From contig NZ_OY726397.1 of the NCBI RefSeq assembly GCF_963378095.1, forward strand, positions 1,736,001 to 1,800,000: 64,000 nucleotides of DNA. Reading direction: 5' to 3'. This document shows, one piece after another, positions 1 to 8,989 of this stretch; position 1 is the stretch's first letter, and each line of letters begins with the position of its first letter. Source of the DNA: Mycolicibacterium sp. MU0053. GTDB lineage: Bacteria > Actinomycetota > Actinomycetes > Mycobacteriales > Mycobacteriaceae. The translations under genes were made by a program, and so were the position numbers. The notes below the pieces were generated by a model. It did no database searches, was not told the DNA's origin, and was given only the letters and a program-made list of their open reading frames with translations.

Positions 1-545
1 CCGATTCCGGCGGCGGCACTGGCGGCGGCAGCAGCCGACGCGGTCGCCGCGGTAAGAAGGGGCGCACCGAAGAGGTCGTGCCGGTGGTTGCCAAGGTGCC
101 CGCGCACACGGCCGGCGAGCACCCGATGTTCAAGGCGATGGCCGAAAAGGACGAGGACGAGGACGACACCAAGGACCAGACCTCGGCCCTCGACGAGACC
201 GACGAACTCGACGAGGACGAGCCGGCGACCGACGGTGTCGACGTCGCGGCGGTGACCGAAGACGCCACCGGCGAGGACCTCGAGGACGACGAGGATGTGG
301 AAGACGTCGAGGACGAGATCGACCTCGACGACGATGAATCCGATGACGACGAGTTCGACGACATCGAACTCGACGATGACGATGATGATGATGATGACGA
401 CGACTCCGACGAGGACGACTCCGAGGACGACGACTCCGAGGACGACGACTCCGACGAGGACGAGGACGACGACGAGGTGGCGGCCCGGGTCGGCCGGCCA
501 CGTCGACGGCGCGCGGCGGCCCGGCCTGCAGGTCCGCCGAGCTGA
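1..545 (+). CDS. rne: Ribonuclease E/G, C-terminal tail (partial, 5' end outside window)
   Basis: An open frame enters from the left edge (codons in phase with position 3) and stops at 543-545. What is visible is only the non-catalytic C-terminal region: a Gly/Ser/Arg-rich start, the segment EHPMFKAMA, a long Asp/Glu tract with a run of nine Asp near 379-405, and a basic end, [17 protein letters not shown]. This tail and its place directly upstream of rplU-rpmA-obg match mycobacterial RNase E, the main endonuclease of mRNA turnover and rRNA processing, whose acidic and basic tails are disordered interaction regions. No catalytic domain is in the window, so identity rests on the tail and synteny. 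Confidence 0.8.
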   Translation, partial: DSGGGTGGGSSRRGRRGKKGRTEEVVPVVAKVPAHTAGEHPMFKAMAEKDEDEDDTKDQTSALDETDELDEDEPATDGVDVAAVTEDATGEDLEDDEDVEDVEDEIDLDDDESDDDEFDDIELDDDDDDDDDDDSDEDDSEDDDSEDDDSDEDEDDDEVAARVGRPRRRRAAARPAGPPS

Positions 546-565
546 GCGACCCGTCGGGACGCGGT

Positions 566-595
566 TTGACCCTCTACCCGCTGGTCACGTAACCT
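566..595 (+). promoter_or_regulatory. Candidate sigma-A-type promoter for rplU-rpmA
   Basis: TTGACC at 566-571 and TAACCT at 590-595 are separated by 18 bp in the 196-bp gap between rne and rplU. The ribosomal protein pair would need its own strong promoter here. This is a pattern match only. Confidence 0.4.
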
Positions 596-741
596 TGAGC
601 AGTTGTCTGCGCGCCCCTGGGCCCGCAGCGGCGGTTGGCAGCGGTGAAAGCCGCGGCTCCGCACCCCAAGACCCGCGCTCGCAGCCCCCGGGTGGCGCGC
701 GCCCGCTAGACCCAGACGAACGCAAAGGAACAGGGCAAACG

Positions 742-1053
742 ATGGCGACATATGCAATCGTCAAGACCGGTGGCAAGCAGTACAAGGTTGCCGCCGGTGA
801 CGTGCTCAAGATCGAGAAGCTCGACGTCGAGCCCGGCGCCGAGGTTCAGCTGCCTGTTGCGTTGGTCGTCGATGGCGCGAACGTCACCAGCGACGCCAAG
901 GATCTGGCAAACGTCGCCGTCACCGGCGAGGTGCTCGAGCACATCAAGGGCCCCAAGATCCGCATTCACAAGTTCAAGAACAAGACCGGCTACCACAAGC
1001 GGCAGGGCCACCGTCAGCCGTTGACGGTGCTCAAGGTCACTGGCATCAAGTAA
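742..1053 (+). CDS. rplU: 50S ribosomal protein L21
   Basis: A 103-residue protein starting [20 protein letters not shown], the classic L21 N-terminus, and ending with the conserved [10 protein letters not shown] segment. L21 binds 23S rRNA in the large subunit. The ATG at 742 has AAAGGA about 12 nt upstream and gives the usual mycobacterial length; an in-frame extension to 295 exists but lacks L21 similarity. The next gene, rpmA, follows after 16 nt, so both are probably on one transcript. Confidence 0.97.
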   Translation: MATYAIVKTGGKQYKVAAGDVLKIEKLDVEPGAEVQLPVALVVDGANVTSDAKDLANVAVTGEVLEHIKGPKIRIHKFKNKTGYHKRQGHRQPLTVLKVTGIK

Positions 1054-1069
1054 CGACGGAGCGAACGAC

Positions 1070-1330
1070 ATGGCACACAAGAAGGGCGCTTCCAGCTCAC
1101 GTAACGGTCGCGACTCCAACGCCCAGCGGCTCGGGGTCAAGCGATTCGGCGGGCAGGCCGTCAAGGCCGGCGAGATCCTGGTCCGCCAGCGCGGCACTCA
1201 CTTCCACCCCGGCGTCAACGTCGGTCGCGGTGGCGACGACACTCTGTTCGCCCTCTCGGCCGGTGCGGTCGAGTTCGGCGTCAAGCGCGGTCGCAAGACC
1301 GTGAACATCGTGGCGCCAGCGGAGGCCTGA
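1070..1330 (+). CDS. rpmA: 50S ribosomal protein L27
   Basis: An 86-residue protein beginning [20 protein letters not shown] with the conserved GVKRFGGQ and [14 protein letters not shown] motifs of L27, whose N-terminal tail reaches toward the peptidyl-transferase centre. There is no N-terminal cleavage extension of the Firmicutes type. It is 16 nt after rplU and 86 nt before obg; a long stem-loop lies in the latter gap. Confidence 0.97.
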   Translation: MAHKKGASSSRNGRDSNAQRLGVKRFGGQAVKAGEILVRQRGTHFHPGVNVGRGGDDTLFALSAGAVEFGVKRGRKTVNIVAPAEA

Positions 1331-1353
1331 CCACCCGAGGACTTCCCCGCGAT

Positions 1354-1395
1354 GTGAAGCTGCTGCGAGTTCTCGTGTCCTCGCACTAGCTTCAC
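1354..1395 (+). terminator. Stem-loop between rpmA and obg (attenuator or processing site)
   Basis: GTGAAGCT (1354-1361) pairs with AGCTTCAC (1388-1395), and GCGAG (1365-1369) pairs with CTCGC (1380-1384). The three intervening positions give a G-U pair, a C-C mismatch and a U-A pair, so the RNA stem has 16 rungs with one mismatch and a 10-nt loop. No T-run follows, so it may be a partial terminator, an RNase site or a regulatory structure separating ribosomal protein from GTPase expression. Confidence 0.5.
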
Positions 1396-1416
1396 AATCG
1401 ACGGAAAGGATGTCCG

Positions 1417-2868
1417 ATGCCTCGGTTTGTCGACCGCGTCGTGATTCACGCGCGTGCCGGTTCAGGCGGTAATGGCTGCGCCTCGGTGCACCGGGAGAAG
1501 TTCAAACCCCTCGGCGGCCCCGACGGCGGCAACGGCGGGCGGGGCGGCAGCATTGTGCTCGTCGTCGACCCGCAGGTGCACACCCTGCTCGACTTTCACT
1601 TCCACCCGCATGTGGTGGCGCCCTCGGGTAAACAGGGCGCCGGCAGTAACCGGGACGGCGCCGCCGGCGCCGATCTGGAGGTGCGGGTGCCCGACGGCAC
1701 CGTGGTCCTCGACGAGAACGGCAGAATGTTGGCCGACCTGGTCGGTGCCGGCACCCGCTTCGAGGCGGCCGCGGGCGGCCGCGGCGGGCTGGGCAATGCG
1801 GCGTTGGCCTCGCGGGCCCGTAAGGCGCCCGGCTTCGCGCTGCTCGGCGAACAGGGCGACGCGCGCGATCTGACCCTGGAACTGAAGACGGTGGCCGACG
1901 TCGGCCTCGTCGGGTTCCCGTCGGCCGGAAAGTCCTCGCTGGTCTCCACGATCTCGGCGGCCAAGCCCAAGGTGGCCGACTACCCGTTCACCACGCTGGT
2001 CCCGAACCTCGGCGTCGTCTCGGCGGGGGAGAACACCTTCACCGTCGCCGATGTGCCCGGCCTGATCCCCGGCGCGTCCGACGGGCGCGGCCTCGGACTG
2101 GACTTCCTGCGGCACCTCGAGCGGTGTGCGGTACTGGTGCACGTCATCGACTGCGCCACCATGGATCCCGGCCGCGACCCGCTCTCCGACATCGAGGCGT
2201 TGGAGGCCGAACTGGCGGCCTACACGCCCACCCTGCAGGGCGACTCGACCCTCGGGGACCTGGCCGACCGGCCCCGCGCGGTGGTGCTCAACAAGATCGA
2301 CATCCCCGAGGCGAAGGAACTCGCCGAATTCGTCCGGCCCGAGATTGAGCAGCGCGGGTGGCCGGTCTACGAAATTTCGACAGTGAGCCGGGAAGGCCTG
2401 CGGCCCTTGATCTTCGGACTGTGGGACATGGTCGCGGCCTACCGCGCCGCGCAGCCGGTGTTGGCGCCGCGGCGCCCGGTGCTGCGACCGATTCCGGTGG
2501 ACAAGACCAGCTTCTCCGTCGAACCCGACGGTCAGGGCGGCTTCCTGGTGCGGGGCACGCGGCCCGAGCGTTGGATCGCTCAGACCAACTTCGACAACGA
2601 CGAGGCCGTCGGCTATCTGGCGGATCGGCTGGCACGGCTCGGCGTCGAGGATCAGCTGCTGAAGCTCGGTGCCAAGCCGGGGTGCGCGGTGACCATCGCC
2701 GATGTGACCTTCGACTGGGAACCGCAGACCCCGGCCGGCGTCGACGTCATGATGACCGGCCGCGGCACCGACATCCGCCTCGACCGCAGTGACCGGGTGG
2801 GCGCCCCAGAACGCAAGGTCGCCCGTCGTCGGCGCCGACAATCCGACGAAGGCCACGCGGATCAGTGA
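1417..2868 (+). CDS. obg: Obg family GTPase
   Basis: A 483-residue protein with the three-part Obg layout: the glycine-rich Obg fold (about 1-158, many GG repeats), a GTPase domain and a C-terminal OCT domain (about 360-435). Motifs seen: P-loop GFPSAGKSS at about 166-174, DVPGLI at 212-217 and NKID at 291-294. Obg associates with the 50S subunit and links ribosome maturation to GTP and stringent signals. Length matches mycobacterial Obg. The ATG at 1417 follows GAAAGGA. The stop overlaps the start of proB in a GTGA junction, so the two are translationally coupled. Confidence 0.96.
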   Translation: MPRFVDRVVIHARAGSGGNGCASVHREKFKPLGGPDGGNGGRGGSIVLVVDPQVHTLLDFHFHPHVVAPSGKQGAGSNRDGAAGADLEVRVPDGTVVLDENGRMLADLVGAGTRFEAAAGGRGGLGNAALASRARKAPGFALLGEQGDARDLTLELKTVADVGLVGFPSAGKSSLVSTISAAKPKVADYPFTTLVPNLGVVSAGENTFTVADVPGLIPGASDGRGLGLDFLRHLERCAVLVHVIDCATMDPGRDPLSDIEALEAELAAYTPTLQGDSTLGDLADRPRAVVLNKIDIPEAKELAEFVRPEIEQRGWPVYEISTVSREGLRPLIFGLWDMVAAYRAAQPVLAPRRPVLRPIPVDKTSFSVEPDGQGGFLVRGTRPERWIAQTNFDNDEAVGYLADRLARLGVEDQLLKLGAKPGCAVTIADVTFDWEPQTPAGVDVMMTGRGTDIRLDRSDRVGAPERKVARRRRRQSDEGHADQ

Positions 2869-3977
2869 GCGTGCACCGCGAGGCCATCCGGACCGCGCGT
2901 TCGGTGGTCGTGAAGATCGGCACCACGGCATTGACCACCCCGACGGGCGAATTCGACCCGTCCCGGCTGCAGTTCTTGGCCGACTCGATCGAGGCCCGCA
3001 TGCGGGCGGGCTCCGATGTGGTGATCGTGTCCTCCGGTGCGATCGCCGCGGGCATCGAACCGCTGGGTCTGACCCGGCGGCCCGCCGACCTGGCCACCAA
3101 GCAGGCCGCGGCCAGCGTGGGGCAGGTCGCGTTGGTGAACTCGTGGAACGCGGCGTTCGGCCACTACGGCCGCACCGTCGGGCAGGTCTTGCTGACCGCG
3201 CACGACATCTCGATGCGGGTGCAGCACACCAATGCCCAACGGACCCTGGACCGGCTGCGCGCGCTGCACGCGGTGGCCATCGTCAACGAGAACGACACCG
3301 TGGCCACCAACGAGATCCGGTTCGGTGACAACGACCGGCTCTCGGCGCTGGTGGCCCACCTCGTCGGCGCCGACGCGCTGATCCTGTTGAGCGACGTCGA
3401 CGGGCTGTATGACGGTGACCCCCGCAAGGCGACCCCCGACAACCCGGCGCGCTTCATCCCCGAAGTGGCCGGCCCCGACGACCTGCGCGATGTGACGGCG
3501 GGCCAGGGCAGTCGGCTCGGCACCGGCGGGATGGTGTCCAAGCTCTCCTCGGCGCTGTTGGCCGCCGACGCCGGGGTGCCGGTGCTGCTGGCGGCTGCCG
3601 ACAACGCGGCGGCCGCCCTCTCGGATGCCTCGGTGGGAACCGTGTTCGCCCCGCGCGCCACCCGAATGTCGGCCCGCCGGTTCTGGGTGCGCTACGCCGC
3701 CGAGGCCACCGGGACGTTGACGCTGGACGAGGGTGCGGTGCGTGCGGTCGTACAGCAACGCCGGTCGCTGCTGCCGACGGGAATCACCGGGATCTCGGGG
3801 CGGTTCTTCGGCGGCGACGTGGTGGAACTGCACGCCCCGGATGCGACCGTGGTGGCTCGCGGGGTGGTGGCCTACGACGCCGTGGAGCTGGCCTCGATGA
3901 TGGGCCGCTCCACCGCGGACCTGCCCGCCGAATTGCGCCGACCGGCCGTGCACGCCGACGATCTGGTCGCGGTTTAG
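2865..3977 (+). CDS. proB: Glutamate 5-kinase
   Basis: A 370-residue protein that phosphorylates glutamate in the first step of proline synthesis. The amino-acid kinase domain (about 1-260) shows [17 protein letters not shown], the [18 protein letters not shown] substrate loop and GTGGMVSK; the remainder is a C-terminal PUA domain (about 280-360). The GTG at 2865 overlaps the obg stop by 4 nt. The gene ends in a convergent terminator shared with the sirtuin gene. Confidence 0.95.
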   Translation: MSVHREAIRTARSVVVKIGTTALTTPTGEFDPSRLQFLADSIEARMRAGSDVVIVSSGAIAAGIEPLGLTRRPADLATKQAAASVGQVALVNSWNAAFGHYGRTVGQVLLTAHDISMRVQHTNAQRTLDRLRALHAVAIVNENDTVATNEIRFGDNDRLSALVAHLVGADALILLSDVDGLYDGDPRKATPDNPARFIPEVAGPDDLRDVTAGQGSRLGTGGMVSKLSSALLAADAGVPVLLAAADNAAAALSDASVGTVFAPRATRMSARRFWVRYAAEATGTLTLDEGAVRAVVQQRRSLLPTGITGISGRFFGGDVVELHAPDATVVARGVVAYDAVELASMMGRSTADLPAELRRPAVHADDLVAV

Positions 3978-3978
3978 T

Positions 3979-4027
3979 GATTTCGGCGCGGTTTCCCGCG
4001 GTGGGCGCCGGTTAGCGCGCCGAAATC
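3979..4027. terminator. Bidirectional terminator between proB and the sirtuin gene
   Basis: GATTTCGGCGCG (3979-3990) and CGCGCCGAAATC (4016-4027) form a perfect 12-bp inverted repeat with a 25-nt loop between two convergent genes. The right arm lies inside the last codons of the minus-strand gene. Its symmetry allows it to act in both directions. Confidence 0.65.
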
Positions 4028-4857
4028 GCGGGGGTGAGCTCGCTGGCCAGCAGGGTGAGGATCTCGGAACAGCCGGCGTCCAGCTTGACCGTGGCCAACT
4101 CGTCGCCGCGGGTGGCGCCGCGGTTGACGATCGCCACCGGCTTGCCCAGGGCCGCGGCGCGGCGCACGAAGCGGTACCCGGAGAAGACGGTCAACGACGA
4201 CCCCGCGACCAACACCGCATCGGCTTCGTCGATCAATGAATAGGCTTGTTCGACAATGTCTTTGGCGACGGTTTCGCCGAAGTACACGATGTCGGGTTTG
4301 AGCATTCCGCCGCAGTGCGGACAGTCGATGTACTGAAACGACCCGGTGTCCGACACCGCCGCGTCGGCGTCGGGCGCCACGGCGATACCGCCCACGGGCT
4401 CGGCCCGCTCCAGAAACCCGGGGTTGCGGACGTGCAGTTCGGCGGCCAGGTCGGCGCGGCTCATGGTCGATCCGCAGCCCAGGCAGATCACCCGTGCGTA
4501 GGTGCCGTGCAGATTGATCACCACGCGGCTGCCGGCCTTGCTGTGCAACAGGTCGACGTTCTGGGTGATCACCCCGCTCACCACGCCCGCGTGTTCGAGA
4601 GTGGCCAGCGCCCGGTGCCCGGCATTGGGCCGGCAGGCGTCCATGTGCCGCCAGCCGACGTGGTTGCGGGCCCAGTAGCGCTGCCGGAAGGCCGGATCGG
4701 AGCGGAACTGGCTGATGGTCATCGGGTTGCTCGGGGGAGCGTCGGGCCCGCGGTAGTCGGGGATTCCGGAGTCGGTCGACAACCCGGCACCGGTCAATAC
4801 CGCGACCCGATGACCGGCGAGGATTTCGATGAGTTCGGGGGCTTCTGGGCCATGCAT
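4012..4857 (-). CDS. SIR2 family NAD-dependent protein deacylase
   Basis: A 281-residue sirtuin. Visible motifs: GAGLSTDSGIPDYRG (NAD binding, about 23-37), TQNVDLLH (about 98-105), the catalytic His in NLHGTY (about 117), and two zinc pairs, CLGC (about 125-128) and CPHC (about 179-182). Sirtuins remove acyl groups from lysine using NAD; in mycobacteria they act on metabolic enzymes such as acyl-CoA synthetases. I chose the ATG at 4857 because it sits just before the conserved domain; the frame is open further upstream only because it is antisense to nadE. It diverges from nadE with a 36-nt gap, pairing an NAD consumer with an NAD maker. Confidence 0.9.
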   Translation of the reverse strand: MHGPEAPELIEILAGHRVAVLTGAGLSTDSGIPDYRGPDAPPSNPMTISQFRSDPAFRQRYWARNHVGWRHMDACRPNAGHRALATLEHAGVVSGVITQNVDLLHSKAGSRVVINLHGTYARVICLGCGSTMSRADLAAELHVRNPGFLERAEPVGGIAVAPDADAAVSDTGSFQYIDCPHCGGMLKPDIVYFGETVAKDIVEQAYSLIDEADAVLVAGSSLTVFSGYRFVRRAAALGKPVAIVNRGATRGDELATVKLDAGCSEILTLLASELTPAISAR

Positions 4858-4893
4858 CCCCACCAGGTTACGTCGCTTTGCCACAATCGAGTG

Positions 4894-6936
4894 GTGAGCT
4901 TCTATTCGGTCTACCGGCACGGCTTCATCCGCGTGGCCGCCTGCACTCTGCACACCACCATCGCCGACCCGGCCACCAACGCCGAAGCGGTGCTGAGCAC
5001 CGCACGCGAATGCCATGACGAGGGCGTCGGGTTGGCGGTGTTTCCCGAGCTGACGCTGACGGGCTATTCGATCGACGACATCCTGCTGCAGGACACCCTG
5101 CTCGACGCCGTCGAGGTCGCACTGGGCGACATCGTGGCGGCCTCGACGGAATTGCTGCCGGTGCTGGTGGTCGGGGCGCCGTTGCGGTTCCGCAACCGCG
5201 TGTACAACACCGCGGCGGTGATCCACCGCGGCGTGGTGCTGGGGGTGGTGCCCAAGTCGTATCTGCCGACCTACCGCGAGTTCTACGAACGTCGCCACTT
5301 CGCACCCGGCGACGATGTGCACGGGGTCATCGCGATCGGCGAGATCGAGGCGCCGTTCGGTCCCGACCTGCTGTTCAGCGCGGCCGACCAGCCGGACTTC
5401 GTGTTGCACGTCGAGATCTGTGAGGACATGTGGGTGCCGGTGCCGCCCAGCGCCCGAGCGGCGTTGGCCGGTGCGACCGTGCTGGCGAATCTGTCGGGCA
5501 GCCCGATCACCGTTGGGCGCGCCGAGGACCGTAAACTGATGGCCCGCTCGGCTTCCTCGCGGTGTCTGGCCGCCTACGTCTACGCCGCGGCCGGCGAAGG
5601 GGAGTCCAGCACGGATCTGGCGTGGGACGGCCAGACCATGATCTTTGAGAACGGCGTGCTGCTGGCCGAATCCGAGCGGTTCCCCAAAGGACCGCTGCGC
5701 AGCGTCGCCGACGTCGACGTGTCCCTGCTGCGCGCCGAGCGGCTGCGGATGGGCACCTTCGACGACAACCGCCGCACGTTGGACATCGACGAGACCACCA
5801 CGCACCGGGTGGAATTCAGGCTCGACCCGCCCGAAGGCGACATCGGACTGCGCCGCGCCGTCGAGCGGTTCCCATTCGTCCCGGCGGATCCGACCCGCCT
5901 GCAGCAGGACTGCTACGAGGCCTACAGCATCCAGGTGGCCGGGCTCGAGCAGCGGTTGCGGGCGCTGAACTATCCGAAGGTGGTCATCGGGGTCTCCGGC
6001 GGCCTGGACTCGACCCACGCGCTGATCGTCGCGGCGCGCGCGATGGACCGCGAGGGTCGCCCGCGCAGCGACATCCTCGCGTTCACCATGCCCGGCTTCG
6101 CCACCGGCGACCGCACCAAGGGCAACGCGATCGAGTTGTCGCAGGCCCTGGGGGTCACCTTCGCCGAGATCGACATCCGCGACACCGCCAAGTTGATGCT
6201 CACCGAGATGGATCACCCGTTCGGGCGCGGCGAAGAGGTCTATGACGTCACGTTCGAAAACGTGCAGGCCGGTCTGCGCACGGACTACCTGTTCCGGCTG
6301 GCCAATCAGCGCGGCGGCATCGTGCTGGGCACCGGCGACCTTTCGGAGCTGGCGCTGGGGTGGTCGACCTACGGCGTGGGCGATCAGATGTCGCACTACA
6401 ACGTCAACGGCGGGGTGCCGAAAACCCTGATCCAGCACCTCATCCGCTGGGTCATCTCCAGCGGCCAGTTCGACGACCGGGTCGATGCGGTACTGCAATC
6501 GGTGCTGGACACCGAGATCAGCCCGGAGCTGGTGCCAACCGGTGAGGACGAGGAGATCCAGAGCAGCGAGGACAAGATCGGTCCCTATGTGCTGCAGGAC
6601 TTCTCGCTGTTCCAGGTGTTGCGGTACGGGTTCGGACCGGCCAAGGTGGCGTTCTTGGCCTGGCACGCTTGGCACGACGCCGAGACCGGACACTGGCCGA
6701 TGGGCTACCCGCGGGACAAGCGGCCGTCATACTCGCTCAAGGAGATTCGGCACTGGCTACAGGTGTTCGTGCAACGGTTTTACTCGTTCAGCCAGTTCAA
6801 GCGCTCCGCGTTGCCCAACGGACCCAAGGTGTCGGCCGGCGGTGCGCTCTCACCGCGCGGCGACTGGCGCGCCCCCTCGGACATGTCGGCCCGGATCTGG
6901 TTGGACGCGATCGAGCGGGAGGTGCCCGAGGCCTGA
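4894..6936 (+). CDS. nadE: Glutamine-dependent NAD(+) synthetase
   Basis: A 680-residue two-domain enzyme. The N-terminal nitrilase-type glutaminase domain (about 1-300) frees ammonia, which is channelled to the C-terminal synthetase domain to amidate nicotinic acid adenine dinucleotide. With GTG 4894 as start, the triad falls at Glu52 (FPELTL), Lys121 (PKSYLP) and Cys176 (HVEICEDMW), the numbering I recall for the M. tuberculosis enzyme, which supports this start over the adjacent GTG at 4891 and the long open frame upstream. The PP-loop SGGLDS is near residue 369. The gene converges on a TetR gene 17 nt away; a 12-bp palindrome at 6941-6952 lies between them. Confidence 0.96.
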   Translation: MSFYSVYRHGFIRVAACTLHTTIADPATNAEAVLSTARECHDEGVGLAVFPELTLTGYSIDDILLQDTLLDAVEVALGDIVAASTELLPVLVVGAPLRFRNRVYNTAAVIHRGVVLGVVPKSYLPTYREFYERRHFAPGDDVHGVIAIGEIEAPFGPDLLFSAADQPDFVLHVEICEDMWVPVPPSARAALAGATVLANLSGSPITVGRAEDRKLMARSASSRCLAAYVYAAAGEGESSTDLAWDGQTMIFENGVLLAESERFPKGPLRSVADVDVSLLRAERLRMGTFDDNRRTLDIDETTTHRVEFRLDPPEGDIGLRRAVERFPFVPADPTRLQQDCYEAYSIQVAGLEQRLRALNYPKVVIGVSGGLDSTHALIVAARAMDREGRPRSDILAFTMPGFATGDRTKGNAIELSQALGVTFAEIDIRDTAKLMLTEMDHPFGRGEEVYDVTFENVQAGLRTDYLFRLANQRGGIVLGTGDLSELALGWSTYGVGDQMSHYNVNGGVPKTLIQHLIRWVISSGQFDDRVDAVLQSVLDTEISPELVPTGEDEEIQSSEDKIGPYVLQDFSLFQVLRYGFGPAKVAFLAWHAWHDAETGHWPMGYPRDKRPSYSLKEIRHWLQVFVQRFYSFSQFKRSALPNGPKVSAGGALSPRGDWRAPSDMSARIWLDAIEREVPEA

Positions 6937-6953
6937 GGGGCGGGTGCACCCGG

Positions 6954-7589
6954 CTATCCCGGCTCGTCGACCGATGGCAGCTGAGCTCGGCGGGGATTGC
7001 CGAAGTTCGTTGCGAGCGGCAAAAACACGTCGTCGACGATCTCGAGGATGGTTTGCGGCGATGCCGGCGTCATCGTCATGAGAAGTTCGTGCCGCAACAG
7101 GTCCGCCGGTAGCGCGACGATGCGGTCCGGTGGGGTGGCTGCGAGTTCGCCGCGGGTGACGGCGCGCTCGACGATCGTCTGCATGGAGCTGGGTCCGTCG
7201 GAGAAGAACAGCGCGCGCAATTCGCTTGGTGACCCGCCCGGTTCGTCGAAGTAGGCGCCGAGTCGCGCAGCGATGAGCCCGATGGTTCGGGATCGCCGGT
7301 CGTTGAATTCGGTCAGGACCGCCAGCACGTCACCACGCAGGGTTCCGGTGTCCGGGGTCGGGATCATGTCGATCTTACCGCGGTGGCGGATCACGGCTTT
7401 GAGTAGGTCCAGCCGTGACGGCCACCGCCGGTACAGCACCGAGCGTGCCGAGGCCGACCTGGCGGCGACCGCGTCGATGGTGAAGCGTTCGTAGCCGGCC
7501 TCGATGAGTTGATCCCAACCCGCGTCCAGAATTGCCGACTCGAGCGCGGCACCACGACGGCGCTGCGTTTCCGGACGCTTAGAGGACAC
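6954..7589 (-). CDS. TetR/AcrR family transcriptional regulator
   Basis: A 211-residue protein with an N-terminal helix-turn-helix (about 15-60; ILDAGWDQLIEAGYERFTI and VLYRRWPSRLDLL) and a variable ligand-binding C-terminal half. The start is GTG 7589. It is divergent from the FAD monooxygenase/MFS pair, the usual arrangement for a local repressor relieved by the compound that the neighbours handle. Two imperfect 15-bp direct repeats in the shared gap could be its sites. The ligand cannot be read from the sequence. Confidence 0.85.
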   Translation of the reverse strand: MSSKRPETQRRRGAALESAILDAGWDQLIEAGYERFTIDAVAARSASARSVLYRRWPSRLDLLKAVIRHRGKIDMIPTPDTGTLRGDVLAVLTEFNDRRSRTIGLIAARLGAYFDEPGGSPSELRALFFSDGPSSMQTIVERAVTRGELAATPPDRIVALPADLLRHELLMTMTPASPQTILEIVDDVFLPLATNFGNPRRAQLPSVDEPG

Positions 7590-7647
7590 TTGCGTAGCTT
7601 ATCGCATTCCGTTATCGTCGCATAAGCAACAGTTGTGTAGCTAATGA
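7590..7647. promoter_or_regulatory. Candidate operator region between tetR and the monooxygenase gene
   Basis: Imperfect direct repeats TTGCGTAGCTTATCG (7590-7604) and TTGTGTAGCTAATGA (7633-7647) flank the inverted pair GCTTAT (7597-7602) / ATAAGC (7622-7627). The position in the divergent gap fits a TetR control region. Confidence 0.35.
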
Positions 7648-7657
7648 CTACGTTCGC

Positions 7658-8989
7658 ATGCGCCCTGTGACCCCAGCGCTGGGTAGACACGGCCGGCAAC
7701 TTCATCGAGCCCAACCAAATCGGAGGATCCCGATTATTCGTCGCAGCGCCTTGATCTCCGGTGCGAGCATCGCCGGACCTGTGCTCGCCTTCTGGCTGTC
7801 AGAAGCCGGGTGGGACGTCACCGTCATCGAACGCGCCGACCGCCTACGCCCGGGTGGATACCCGGTCGACATCCGCGGCACGGCGATCGACGTCATCCGT
7901 CGGATGGGCCTCTACGACGAGATCTCGGCGGAGCGGTATCGGCACGTTCCGGTGCAGTTGCTGGCTCCCCGCGGATGTCGACTGTCCACGCTGGACTACG
8001 GCAACCTGCTCAGCGCCGCCGGCAGCGGAGACGTGGAGATCGCTCGCGGTGCACTCAGCGAAATCCTTTACCGGTCAAGTGCTGATCGGGTTGCGTACGT
8101 CTTCGGTGACTCGATCACCGCGGTGATCCAGACCGACACCGGTGTCGATGTCACCTTCGGCCACCGCCGAGCCCAGACCTTCGACGTGGTGATCGGTGCC
8201 GACGGCATCCACTCCAACGTCCGCAAACTGGCCTTCGGCGAGGAGGCGCGGTTCGTCCGCCACCTGGGTCCGTACGTGGCGGTCTGGGATCTGCCGACCG
8301 ACATGTTTGTTCCGGCAACCGGATTCTTCTACTCGCACCCGGGACGCTCCGTCGTCGTCGAGCGTCCGGCCGACGGCAGCGCCGCCCGGGCGTTCCTCAC
8401 CTTCGTCCACCCGGCGCCGGGCACCGTGGACCCGCGCGACACGGACCAGATCCTTGCCGCGGTGCGCCAGGCCTTCGCCGGGGACCGTTGGCGAACCAGT
8501 GAGATCTTGGCGACCCTGCCCCACGCCGATGAGGTCTATTTCGACACCGTCAGTCAGGTACGGATGGATTGCTGGAGTTCCGGTGATGTCGCGCTCGTCG
8601 GGGACGCCGCTTACTCGCCGGCGTTCCTGTCTGGACAGGGCACCAGCATCGCGATCGCCGGTGCCTATGTGTTGGCCAGCGAGCTGGCCCAGCATGATCG
8701 ACCGGGGCCGGCGTTTGCGGCCTACGAGCGCAGACTTCGCGAGTATGTGGAAAAGAATCAGAACTTGGCGTTGCGCACCGACTCCACCGTGCTGTCCCGC
8801 ACCAGCGGACAACTGTTGCGCCGCAACATCAAATTGTGCTTGGTGCCGGTGCTGCGGCGGCTTGGACTCATCCACCTGCTGCAGGCCGAACTCCAAACGG
8901 CCGCAACCGAACTGTCGCTATTGCCCCAGGACCTTCAGCGGTCCACGAATTGCTTCAAAGCCGATCGCATCCTACGGGAAGACGCATAG
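7658..8989 (+). CDS. FAD-dependent monooxygenase (PHBH/TetX-like)
   Basis: Up to 443 residues. It carries a Rossmann FAD site (ISGASIAGPVLAFWL, then the acidic end of strand 2 in VTVIERAD), GADGIHSNVRK in the middle and the second FAD motif VALVGDAAYSP near residue 310. Class A flavin monooxygenases hydroxylate aromatic or polyketide substrates; TetX-type members inactivate antibiotics. The start is uncertain: ATG 7658 adds about 30 non-conserved residues, whereas a strong GGAGG at 7722-7726 lies 6 nt before an ATT codon at 7733 that begins the conserved part; TTG 7751 is another choice. The stop overlaps the next gene by 1 nt, so the two form an operon. Confidence 0.85.
   Translation: MRPVTPALGRHGRQLHRAQPNRRIPIIRRSALISGASIAGPVLAFWLSEAGWDVTVIERADRLRPGGYPVDIRGTAIDVIRRMGLYDEISAERYRHVPVQLLAPRGCRLSTLDYGNLLSAAGSGDVEIARGALSEILYRSSADRVAYVFGDSITAVIQTDTGVDVTFGHRRAQTFDVVIGADGIHSNVRKLAFGEEARFVRHLGPYVAVWDLPTDMFVPATGFFYSHPGRSVVVERPADGSAARAFLTFVHPAPGTVDPRDTDQILAAVRQAFAGDRWRTSEILATLPHADEVYFDTVSQVRMDCWSSGDVALVGDAAYSPAFLSGQGTSIAIAGAYVLASELAQHDRPGPAFAAYERRLREYVEKNQNLALRTDSTVLSRTSGQLLRRNIKLCLVPVLRRLGLIHLLQAELQTAATELSLLPQDLQRSTNCFKADRILREDA

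Noticed and set aside
1462..2931. 489-codon minus-strand open frame across obg
   Set aside because: Complement of a conserved gene; composition dominated by Arg, Gly and His as expected of antisense frames in GC-rich DNA.
4858..6693. Long minus-strand open frame across nadE, continuous with the sirtuin frame
   Set aside because: It is antisense to a clearly conserved NAD synthetase and its translation has no recognisable protein character; a high-GC codon-position artefact.
6941..6952. CGGGTGCACCCG palindrome between nadE and tetR as terminator
   Set aside because: Only a 4-bp stem would remain after a 4-nt loop and no T-run follows; too weak for a call.
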